Assembly (NCBI GenBank): GCA_947175975.1
Contig: CAMWOX010000065.1
Coordinates: 1-7,911, forward strand
DNA: 7,911 nucleotides
Direction of reading: 5' to 3'
Source of the DNA: an uncultured Ruminococcus sp.
Lineage (GTDB): Bacteria > Bacillota > Clostridia > Oscillospirales > Ruminococcaceae
Shown: in pieces, positions 1-5,853 of the stretch
Position numbering within the stretch: position 1 is the stretch's first letter
How the letters are laid out: each line of letters begins with the position of its first letter
The notes under the pieces: generated by a model
Database searches by the model: none
What the model saw: only the letters and a program-made list of their open reading frames with translations
Told to the model about the DNA's origin: nothing
Translations under genes and position numbers: made by a program

Positions 1-2
1 GT

Positions 3-128
3 ATTCTTGTGTAAATCAGGTGAAAATTTTAAGCATAGTGTCTGAAAATCTGACTTGAAATTATGAAATTTTTTCTAAATTCTTTGTTAAAATATACAAA
101 AAGAGAGACAGATTCTTGTTTGAAATCA
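3..128. repeat. Imperfect direct repeat pair upstream of the promoter
   Basis: ATTCTTGTGTAAATCA at 3-18 recurs as ATTCTTGTTTGAAATCA at 112-128, differing by one substitution and one inserted base, with start-to-start spacing of 109 bp. The second copy lies about 40 bp upstream of the -35 box, a typical position for an activator site. In DNA this AT-rich a 16-17 bp near match could arise by chance, so a regulator-binding role is only a suggestion. Confidence 0.3.
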
Positions 129-132
129 CGAA

Positions 133-157
133 AAATCCGCTTTTTAATCCCGGATTT
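133..157. promoter_or_regulatory. Inverted repeat just upstream of the -35 box
   Basis: AAATCCG (133-139) and CGGATTT (151-157) are perfect reverse complements separated by 11 bp. The repeat ends 11 bp before the -35 hexamer. It is not followed by a T-run on the plus strand, so it does not look like a terminator of an upstream gene. An operator for a dimeric regulator is possible. The arms are short and AT-rich, so chance cannot be excluded. Confidence 0.3.
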
Positions 158-168
158 CTGAGAAAGCC

Positions 169-197
169 TTGACAAATTCCCTGAAATTCGCTATAAT
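169..197 (+). promoter_or_regulatory. Consensus sigma-A promoter of the GH48 cellulase gene
   Basis: A -35 box TTGACA (169-174) and a -10 box TATAAT (192-197) both match the vegetative sigma-factor consensus at all six positions, with an optimal 17-bp spacer. There is no extended -10 TGn. Transcription would be expected to start near A204, giving a leader of about 130 nt before the ATG at 335. Such a promoter should be strong, which fits an abundant cellulosomal enzyme. Any cellulose- or sugar-dependent control would have to come from flanking operators or the leader. Confidence 0.85.
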
Positions 198-273
198 AAA
201 AGCATGAAATTCTGTATCAGCCGGGATCCGTGTGCATAGATACTGGCTTTTTCAGATACGCATACGCAACAGC

Positions 274-302
274 GGCTCTATCGATCGAATTTATATAGAG
301 TC
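274..302 (+). promoter_or_regulatory. Hairpin in the cellulase leader
   Basis: GGCTCTAT (274-281) can pair with ATAGAGTC (295-302), giving eight base pairs including one G-U, with a 13-nt loop that contains the palindrome TCGATCGA. The hairpin ends 18 nt before the ribosome binding site. It lacks a following T-run, so it is not an obvious attenuator. It may stabilise the mRNA or affect translation, but this is inferred from pairing alone. Confidence 0.4.
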
Positions 303-320
303 AAAAAGAAATTTCAACGA

Positions 321-326
321 GAGGGG
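321..326 (+). promoter_or_regulatory. Ribosome binding site of the cellulase gene
   Basis: GAGGGG at 321-326 is a purine-rich Shine-Dalgarno sequence lying eight bases before the ATG at 335. It supports that ATG, which is also followed directly by a lysine-rich signal-peptide n-region. Confidence 0.8.
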
Positions 327-334
327 AAATAACA

Positions 335-3028
335 ATGCTTTTTAAAAAGAGCAAAGCAGTGATTGCTGCTGTACTGTCCGCTGCGATGGTTACCAGCACA
401 ATGGCTGCTACAGTTGCATCCGCTGCTACCACAGACGCTGGTACAAAAGTTGGCGGCAAAAGAACAAAGGCAGAAGCATTCGGCGATTCTACATATGCAG
501 AGCGTTTTCTGTCCCTGTATGATGATGTTATCACAAATGGTCAGGCAAACGGCTACCTGTCCCAGAACACAGGCGGCGGTGATTCTTTCGGTATCCCGTT
601 CCACGCTGTAGAAGAAGTCGTAATAGAAGCTCCTGACTATGGTCATGAAACAACTTCCGAGGCTATGTCCTATCTGGTATGGGCTGCTGCAATGAGAGAT
701 AATATTTCCAAGAATCATGCTGACCAGGTAAAGACAGGCAATGTACAGTATACGGCTGATCTGGCTAAGGCTTGGAAAACAATGGAAGTTATGGTTCCTG
801 ATGTACAGGATAATTTCTGGACGGCAGGCAATGTCAGCGCACAGTACTGCGGTGAGTATGATACACCAGAACAGTGTCCGGATGAGTGGGCTGGTCAGGC
901 TGACAAGACAGCTGAGAACCCGATCTATAACAAATTTACAAGCGTTTACAAGGGCAAGAACGACAAGGGTGGTCTGTACCTCCTGCACTGGCTCGGTGAC
1001 GTTGAGAACTGGTATGGTTTTGGTAATGGCACAAGCTTCACCTTCATCAACACATTCCAGCGTGGTGAACAGGAATCCTGCTGGGAAACTGTTCCGCATC
1101 CCTGCGTAGAAGAGAAGAAGGCTGGTAATAATCAGAAGGGTATGAAGGGTATCTTCAACCAGGATCAGAATGTAACAGAACAGTATGCATATACAAACGC
1201 ACCTGACGCTGAAGACCGTGCAATCCAGGGTGTATTTGATGCAAACCAGTGGGGCGTAGGTGACGCTTCCGTTTCTGCAAGAGCTGCTGAGATGGGTGAC
1301 GAACTCCGTAACAACATGTATGATAAATATTATCAGACAATTGCTGAGAACACAAGCTGGAGCAATGGTAATGCTGGTGATGCCAGCAAGCACTATCTGA
1401 TGAACTGGTATACATCCTGGGGCGGTGCGCTCGCTTCCACTGGTCAGAACTGGTGCTGGCAGATCGGCTGCTCTCATGCACATGAATTCTATCAGAACCC
1501 GCTTGCTGCTTTTGCTTTGATTCAGGATGATAATCTCAAGATGCAGGCTCAGGGTGCTAATGAAGACTATACAAAGTCTCTCGAGAGACAGATGGAATTC
1601 TATCTGTGGTTACAGTCTGCTGATGGTCCGATTGCCGGCGGTGCTACAAACTCCTACAAGGGACGTTATGAAGCTTATCCGTCTGGTGCATCCACATTCT
1701 ATGGTATGATGTATGTTGCACATCCTGTATACGGTGACCCGGTATCCAACAACTGGATCGGTAACCAGGTATGGGCTGTACAGCGTCTGTCTGAGCTCTA
1801 TTACTGGGTAAAGACGAAGGGCGATACCACAGGTGTTAAGCCCGGCGGCATGACTCTGGAAGCTGCTTTGGAGCAGATTCTGGATAAATGGTGCACATGG
1901 TTCGTCAATAATACAATTTTGACAGATGATGGTGACTGGTATATTCCGTCTGGTCTGACATGGAACGGTCAGCCTGACAGCTGGAATGGTTCTGCAACAG
2001 GCAACACAGGTCTGACATGCGACATCAACGGCTATGGCAACGCAGACTTCGGTTGCGTGGCATCTCTGGCTAACACACTGATCTACTACGCAAAGGCTAA
2101 GGGTGTTGAAGCATCTGCAATCAAGGGCAAGACATTTGATGTCGGCGGTGCATATCCGTCTAGTGCTGTTACAATCGAAGGTGTAACCGCTCCTGGCGGC
2201 AAGGTATACAGCGTAGGCGATGCAGACGTACCGACAGCAGGTCTGTACCTGGCACAGCAGCTGCTTGACCGTGAATGGAACATCGGCCGTGACAATATCG
2301 GTCTGACAAGAACTGACCACAACGGTTCTCTGGCTCGTATGTTCTCCCAGGGCGTTTGGGTATCTCCGTCTTATGGTACTGGTAACATGCCGAACGGCGA
2401 TGAGATCAAGAACGGCATCAAGTTCCTGGATATCCGTTCCATGTATCTGAGCCAGGATAACTGCGCAGGTGTGAAGACATCCCAGCAGGCAATTGATCTG
2501 GTTGCAGAACTCCAGGAGGCTTATAACAAGGACGTTGCAGCTGGTGCAGACTGGGAAAGCAGAAGCGACCTCTCCGCATCCAGTGCAGAGGGCGGCGCAG
2601 CTCTTGCTGAGTTCAAGAACATTGCAGCTGTAGAGTTTGAACTCCACAGATTCTGGCATGCTGGTGACATCATGATGGCACTCGGCGCACTGGCTGAAGT
2701 ATATCCGGATCTCGAACCGACAATCCAGTATGATAATAATCATGAGGATGATACAACTGAGCCTGATCAGAACAATACAACAGAGCCAGGTGAGGTTGAT
2801 CCGAGCAAGATTCTCTGGGGCGATGCTGACGTAAACGGCAAGGTAGAAATCCTGGACGTTGTTCTCATGAACAGAGTTTATGTTGGTGTAGACACGATTT
2901 CAGATCAGGGCAAACTGAATGCTGACACAGATCAGGATTCCAAGATTTCCCTTTCTGACTCTATGAACGTTCTGAAACTTCTGGTTCATCTGTTGGAACA
3001 GAAAGATTTCCCGATCACAGCTGAATAA
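335..3028 (+). CDS. cel48A: Cellulosomal GH48 processive exocellulase with C-terminal dockerin
   Basis: This is a secreted family 48 glycoside hydrolase, 897 aa. Family members are inverting, processive cellobiohydrolases acting from the reducing ends of cellulose. A signal peptide spans about 1-30 (KK n-region, hydrophobic core, probable cleavage after A-S-A). The catalytic domain runs from about 50 to 795. Compared from memory with Clostridium cellulolyticum Cel48F, the proposed proton donor Glu55 corresponds to E109 (TTSEA), Glu44 to E98 (EAPDYGH), and the proposed base Asp230 to D291 (NAPDAE). The segments NTFQRGEQES and AGGATNS are also conserved. A Thr/Glu/Pro/Asp linker (about 796-825) leads to a type I-like dockerin (826-893) with two complete calcium loops, D830-D841 and D864-D875. 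The dockerin would dock the enzyme onto a scaffoldin cohesin. Insertions relative to Cel48F occur near 591-638 and 705-769. The protein has ten cysteines. The gene is monocistronic, with its own promoter and terminator. The symbol follows ruminococcal usage; family assignment is very secure. Confidence 0.97.
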   Translation: MLFKKSKAVIAAVLSAAMVTSTMAATVASAATTDAGTKVGGKRTKAEAFGDSTYAERFLSLYDDVITNGQANGYLSQNTGGGDSFGIPFHAVEEVVIEAPDYGHETTSEAMSYLVWAAAMRDNISKNHADQVKTGNVQYTADLAKAWKTMEVMVPDVQDNFWTAGNVSAQYCGEYDTPEQCPDEWAGQADKTAENPIYNKFTSVYKGKNDKGGLYLLHWLGDVENWYGFGNGTSFTFINTFQRGEQESCWETVPHPCVEEKKAGNNQKGMKGIFNQDQNVTEQYAYTNAPDAEDRAIQGVFDANQWGVGDASVSARAAEMGDELRNNMYDKYYQTIAENTSWSNGNAGDASKHYLMNWYTSWGGALASTGQNWCWQIGCSHAHEFYQNPLAAFALIQDDNLKMQAQGANEDYTKSLERQMEFYLWLQSADGPIAGGATNSYKGRYEAYPSGASTFYGMMYVAHPVYGDPVSNNWIGNQVWAVQRLSELYYWVKTKGDTTGVKPGGMTLEAALEQILDKWCTWFVNNTILTDDGDWYIPSGLTWNGQPDSWNGSATGNTGLTCDINGYGNADFGCVASLANTLIYYAKAKGVEASAIKGKTFDVGGAYPSSAVTIEGVTAPGGKVYSVGDADVPTAGLYLAQQLLDREWNIGRDNIGLTRTDHNGSLARMFSQGVWVSPSYGTGNMPNGDEIKNGIKFLDIRSMYLSQDNCAGVKTSQQAIDLVAELQEAYNKDVAAGADWESRSDLSASSAEGGAALAEFKNIAAVEFELHRFWHAGDIMMALGALAEVYPDLEPTIQYDNNHEDDTTEPDQNNTTEPGEVDPSKILWGDADVNGKVEILDVVLMNRVYVGVDTISDQGKLNADTDQDSKISLSDSMNVLKLLVHLLEQKDFPITAE

Positions 3029-3052
3029 GACTGATTTTTCGGTGAAATAGTC
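3029..3052 (+). other. Small weak hairpin directly after the cellulase stop codon
   Basis: GACTGATTT (3029-3037) can pair with AAATAGTC (3045-3052) if one G is bulged, with a 7-nt loop. It starts at the base after the TAA and has no T-run, so it is not a terminator. It could protect the mRNA 3' end together with the terminator hairpin 20 nt further on, or be chance. Confidence 0.2.
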
Positions 3053-3071
3053 TAGAATATCTGAATATAAG

Positions 3072-3103
3072 AACAGGACAGCTGAAAAGCTGTCCTGTTT
3101 TTT
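3072..3103 (+). terminator. Strong intrinsic terminator between convergent genes
   Basis: AACAGGACAGCT (3072-3083) and AGCTGTCCTGTT (3088-3099) form a perfect 12-bp stem around a GAAA tetraloop, and a run of six T (3098-3103) follows on the plus strand. This is a textbook rho-independent terminator for the cellulase transcript, ending 75 bases after its stop. On the minus strand the same stem begins three bases after the stop of the HhH gene and is followed by the U-rich TTCTTATATTC. It may therefore also end the converging operon, less efficiently. Confidence 0.95.
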
Positions 3104-4127
3104 ATGATTCCTGCAAAGCAGGTGGGATATAAGGCTCTTGTGTGCTGCCGTCATCACTGACAGCAAGATAGGGTTGCCACTGTGCGAATAATTCTTTTGT
3201 GACATGTTCTGCAAGTGTAATTTCATAAATATGATAAAATTCATGAATATCTCTCTCACGAAGCAGGATAATTTCATCTGCAAGAGCTTCATCGCATCCC
3301 GGCAGCAGAAGCAATTCTTCTTTCGTGACTGTATTCAGATTCAGAACAGGAATTTCTGGATTTTCAGAACTTTCAGGGATTTCGGAAACTTGTTCAACCG
3401 GATCAGTCATGGGGATTTCTGGTTCTGGTTCAGATTCTTCTGGGATAATATATTCTATTTCCAGATAGACATATGGCAGGATCTCAGCGTATTTTACTTC
3501 GCCGATACCAGGAACATCCAGTAGCTGACTGCAATTCAGGAATCCGCCGATCGTATCCCTATATTCCAGGATTCTTTGTGCAATTACATTGCCAATTCCG
3601 GGGAGTGTGCAAAGTTCTTCGAAAGAAGCCTGATTCAATTCCAGTGGGAAAGAGAGTTCCGGCTCTGTCAGTTCAGGTATTTCTGAAAAAATAATAGTTG
3701 TCATTTCAGGAATTGTTTCGGGAGCAGTTTCAGAAAATGGTTCTGTTGTTTCAGGGATGGCAGGGAATACTGGAGTTTCTGTTTTTTCCTGTTCTGTGAT
3801 GCTGAAGTAGTCTTTCAGCATGGTGTATAATTTTTCCGGCATACCTGCTTTGACAAGATCAGAAAGAGCTGAAAATTCACCGTTTGCGTCCCGGTAGGCG
3901 ATAATCTGTTGTGCAAGAGAACGGCTTATGCCAGGTAATTCGGCAAATTTCGACACAGAAGCGGCATTAATATCAAGCAGAGTCGGTTCTGTATAGATTT
4001 CTAGATGATATTCATGCGTATGAGGAATAATATTTTCCAACGATTGGGAATCCCGTTTGAATTTTATCAGACAGAATCCGGAAATTACTATCAGATACAT
4101 GCAGAACAGAATTATTTTTCTATGCAT
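3102..4127 (-). CDS. Membrane-anchored protein with three ComEA-like helix-hairpin-helix domains
   Basis: This 341-aa protein has an N-terminal membrane segment (about 5-21, preceded by R3-K4 and followed by K22, K24 and R25). A mostly acidic extracytoplasmic part carries three ComEA-type HhH units: about 50-108 (INAAS, LPGIS), 162-222 (LNQAS, LPGIGNVIAQRI, then VPGIGEVKYAEI) and 261-321 (LNTVT, LPGCDEALADEI). The third is the most degenerate, having lost the GIG turn. Linkers at about 112-160 and 229-260 are rich in Pro, Glu, Thr and Ser. ComEA binds incoming DNA outside the membrane; it usually has a single C-terminal HhH region, often after an SLBB domain, which is not seen here. A DNA-binding role is inferred. 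The ATG overlaps the mreB stop by one base (TAATG) without a clear Shine-Dalgarno, so translation probably depends on mreB. This is the last gene of the operon and abuts the terminator. Confidence 0.85.
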   Translation of the reverse strand: MHRKIILFCMYLIVISGFCLIKFKRDSQSLENIIPHTHEYHLEIYTEPTLLDINAASVSKFAELPGISRSLAQQIIAYRDANGEFSALSDLVKAGMPEKLYTMLKDYFSITEQEKTETPVFPAIPETTEPFSETAPETIPEMTTIIFSEIPELTEPELSFPLELNQASFEELCTLPGIGNVIAQRILEYRDTIGGFLNCSQLLDVPGIGEVKYAEILPYVYLEIEYIIPEESEPEPEIPMTDPVEQVSEIPESSENPEIPVLNLNTVTKEELLLLPGCDEALADEIILLRERDIHEFYHIYEITLAEHVTKELFAQWQPYLAVSDDGSTQEPYIPPALQES

Positions 4128-5146
4128 TAACGATATTTATAGATTGTGACACCTTCAAAGCCATCCAGCAGATGATTGATTTTCTGGAAAGCAAGTCCTG
4201 TTCCTTTCGCAGCGCAGTGCATAGTATCTCTTGCAAGTACACAGTTGACGTTGAGTGTTCTGTGAATCAGTTCACGCAAACCACCAAGAAGCGCACCGCC
4301 TCCGGTTAGTAAAATACCGTTTTCCTGAATATCGCCGACAAGTTCCGGCGGTGTTTCCTCCAGAACTTTCTTGATTGCTTCCATGATGCCGAAAATTACA
4401 TCTTCCATTGCATCAAACAGTTCCATTTCATTAATTTCGATTTGATCCGGAAGTCCTCTGAGAATATTTCTGCCTTTTACGAACATAGTGACATCCTCAC
4501 GGGGATCATACAGATTTGTGAATGTTTTTTTGATATGTTCCGCAGTCTGTTCGCCGATGATCAGTTTATAGCGGTTCATCATATATTTTATGATTGCCCT
4601 GTCGATCTGACTGCCTGCACATTTGACAGAATGAGAAGTGACAATGCCATTCATGGAAACAATAGCAACATCCGTTGTACCGCCGCCGATGTCAACAACC
4701 ATGTGTCCCCGGGCTTTCCCGATATTGACACCTGCTCCGAGCATGGAGGCAATCGGTTCATCAATGAGATATGCCTTACGGCATCCTGCACTCATAACGG
4801 CATCTCCGACAGCACGCTTCTGTAAATCTGTGATAAAAGCAGGAACACAAATAATAATTCTGGGTTTGACAAGCTGATGACCGCAGATTTTCAGCAGAAA
4901 TTCCCGAATCATGCATTGTGTGAGAATATCATCCGAGATCACGCCTTCTGCCATGGGACGGACAACTTCTATGTAAGCAGGATTTCTGCCAATCATTTTG
5001 TATGCTTCTGTTCCAACTGCCAGAATACGTTCTGTGCATTTGTTATAGGCAATGACGGATGGCTCGGAGAGTACAACTCCTTTTTTGCCGCTTGTCATGA
5101 CGATATTTGCCGTTCCTAAATCAATACCAATATCTGGATTACTCAT
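4127..5146 (-). CDS. mreB: MreB/Mbl-family actin-like rod-shape protein
   Basis: This 339-aa protein has the full MreB actin fold by motif. The phosphate-1 loop DLGTANIVM is at 9-17, the strand VVLSEPSVIA at 24-33, and the connecting segment DEPIASMLGAGVNI at 129-142. The phosphate-2 loop DIGGGTTDVA is at 152-161 and the adenosine loop LLTGGGALLGGL at 279-290. Length matches MreB/Mbl (about 330-350). MreB forms ATP-dependent membrane-associated filaments that guide peptidoglycan synthesis. Here mreC and mreD are absent, so this is probably a paralogue or relocated copy; whether MreB, Mbl or MreBH fits best cannot be decided by eye. The start overlaps comF by four bases (ATGA) and has a good Shine-Dalgarno. 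The stop overlaps the downstream HhH gene. DnaK is excluded by length and absence of a substrate-binding domain. Confidence 0.93.
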   Translation of the reverse strand: MSNPDIGIDLGTANIVMTSGKKGVVLSEPSVIAYNKCTERILAVGTEAYKMIGRNPAYIEVVRPMAEGVISDDILTQCMIREFLLKICGHQLVKPRIIICVPAFITDLQKRAVGDAVMSAGCRKAYLIDEPIASMLGAGVNIGKARGHMVVDIGGGTTDVAIVSMNGIVTSHSVKCAGSQIDRAIIKYMMNRYKLIIGEQTAEHIKKTFTNLYDPREDVTMFVKGRNILRGLPDQIEINEMELFDAMEDVIFGIMEAIKKVLEETPPELVGDIQENGILLTGGGALLGGLRELIHRTLNVNCVLARDTMHCAAKGTGLAFQKINHLLDGFEGVTIYKYR

Positions 5147-5853
5147 ATCTGAACTTCTCCTTGTTTGTTTTTTTCCGATCTGAGAACAGTCGTCACGGCA
5201 GATGCCGCAATGACACGAGCTGCTCCCGCAGATTTAAGCAATTCTGCACAGCGGTTCATGGTACTTCCAGTTGTAAGAACATCATCGCATAAGATAATAT
5301 GCAGATCTTTGACGGAAATATCATGAATGCCGAAATTTTCGACATTTTTGGCTCGCTGCCATGCATTGAGCGTATGCTGTGAGACAGATTTGCTTTTATA
5401 CAGAATATCTTCCCGACAGGGGAGGTCTAGTAAGGTAGCCATTTTCTGCGCAATCAAAGCTGCCTGATTATAGCCACGGATGCGTTTTTTGGAAGGATGC
5501 ATTGGTACTGGAATGATCATATCTGCTTTTCCGTATTCTGCATTGTTGAAACGTTCTGCCAGGATTTTACCGGAAAAATCTGCAAAATTGAGATTCCGGG
5601 ATTTCTTTAATTTCAGTACTGCCGGAACAGCCGCATGGTCGTAACGGCAGGCAACGACAGCTTTATCATAATATAGTTTCTTATGCTGACGAGAGCAAGT
5701 TATTTTGCCGCATTCATGGCAGTAGCCATTTTGTTCTACAAGCATTGATTCCGCACAGGGTTGACAGACGGTTTCCTGTGCGGATAGAAATCTGTCACAT
5801 CCCGGACACCGGTTCGGGTAAAGCAGATTCAGAACTGACATTTTCAGGTTCAT
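5143..5853 (-). CDS. comF: ComF family protein (zinc-knuckle phosphoribosyltransferase-like)
   Basis: This 236-aa protein has the standard ComF layout and length. An N-terminal zinc-binding region has cysteine pairs C16-C19, C30-C33 and C45-C48, plus C53. The PRTase-fold domain includes the family signature PVPMHPSKKRIRGYNQA (115-131) and the PRPP-binding loop LCDDVLTTGST (188-198). In naturally competent bacteria ComF/GntX proteins are cytoplasmic and needed for uptake or handling of transforming DNA; the chemical reaction is not established. The first ATG (5853) was chosen because the conserved LYPNRCPGC motif lies only 10 residues in. A second ATG at codon 5 has no ribosome binding site, while the first has a weak AGAAAGAG upstream. 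The gene begins 59 bases inside recD2 in another frame and ends by a 4-base overlap with mreB. Confidence 0.93.
   Translation of the reverse strand: MNLKMSVLNLLYPNRCPGCDRFLSAQETVCQPCAESMLVEQNGYCHECGKITCSRQHKKLYYDKAVVACRYDHAAVPAVLKLKKSRNLNFADFSGKILAERFNNAEYGKADMIIPVPMHPSKKRIRGYNQAALIAQKMATLLDLPCREDILYKSKSVSQHTLNAWQRAKNVENFGIHDISVKDLHIILCDDVLTTGSTMNRCAELLKSAGAARVIAASAVTTVLRSEKNKQGEVQI
5157..5162 (-). promoter_or_regulatory. Ribosome binding site of mreB inside the end of comF
   Basis: On the minus strand AAGGAG lies 10 bases before the mreB ATG at 5146, within the last codons of comF (Gln-Gly-Glu). It supports the chosen mreB start and shows that mreB can load its own ribosomes in addition to coupling through the ATGA overlap. 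Confidence 0.75.

Larger units (their letters stand above)
1..334 (+). other. Intergenic regulatory region and 5' leader of the cellulase gene
   Basis: No convincing protein-coding gene lies in this stretch. The first 168 bases are very AT-rich and contain an imperfect direct repeat (3-18 and 112-128) and a 7-bp inverted repeat (133-139 with 151-157) just before the promoter. A consensus vegetative promoter follows at 169-197. The predicted transcript starts near 204, which leaves a leader of about 130 nt. The leader holds a hairpin candidate (274-302) and the ribosome binding site (321-326). I looked for known riboswitch signatures by eye and recognised none. The 3' end of whatever gene lies further left is not visible. 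Confidence 0.75.

Noticed and set aside
204..334. Riboswitch in the cellulase leader
   Set aside because: I compared the leader by eye with the conserved cores of common classes (SAM, c-di-GMP, TPP, glycine, cobalamin) and saw no match. The pairings found are short and there is no terminator stem before the start codon.
314..1483. 389-codon open frame antisense to the cellulase gene
   Set aside because: It lies wholly opposite a certain GH48 gene, its translation is Cys/Ile/Leu-rich with no recognisable domain, and it has no fitting ribosome binding site. The strong codon bias of the cellulase removes antisense stops, which explains its length.
1610..2743. 377-codon open frame antisense to the second half of the cellulase gene
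   Set aside because: Same explanation: a bias-driven shadow with unusually high cysteine content and no motif. Two such long shadows on one gene point to codon usage rather than a coding antisense system.
335..3028. Possible cellulose-binding module in the cellulase
   Set aside because: After the GH48 domain there is only a roughly 30-residue Thr/Glu/Pro linker and then the dockerin, leaving no room for a carbohydrate-binding module.
3204..3524. 106-codon plus-strand frame opposite the HhH gene
   Set aside because: Phe-rich low-complexity translation made by the acidic and Glu/Ser-rich codons on the other strand. No start signal, and it would follow directly after the cellulase terminator without a promoter I can identify.
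3330..3790. Repetitive TTCTGG/TTTCAG-like short motifs as a DNA repeat array
   Set aside because: They are irregular and coincide with codons of the Pro/Glu/Ser/Thr linkers of the HhH protein, so protein-level low complexity explains them.
4127..5146. DnaK/Hsp70 or plasmid ParM identity for the actin-like gene
   Set aside because: The motifs (DLGTAN, EPSVIA, DIGGGTTDVA, LTGGGALL) and 339-aa length are those of MreB/Mbl. DnaK would be about 600 aa with a substrate domain, and no plasmid partition partner is present.
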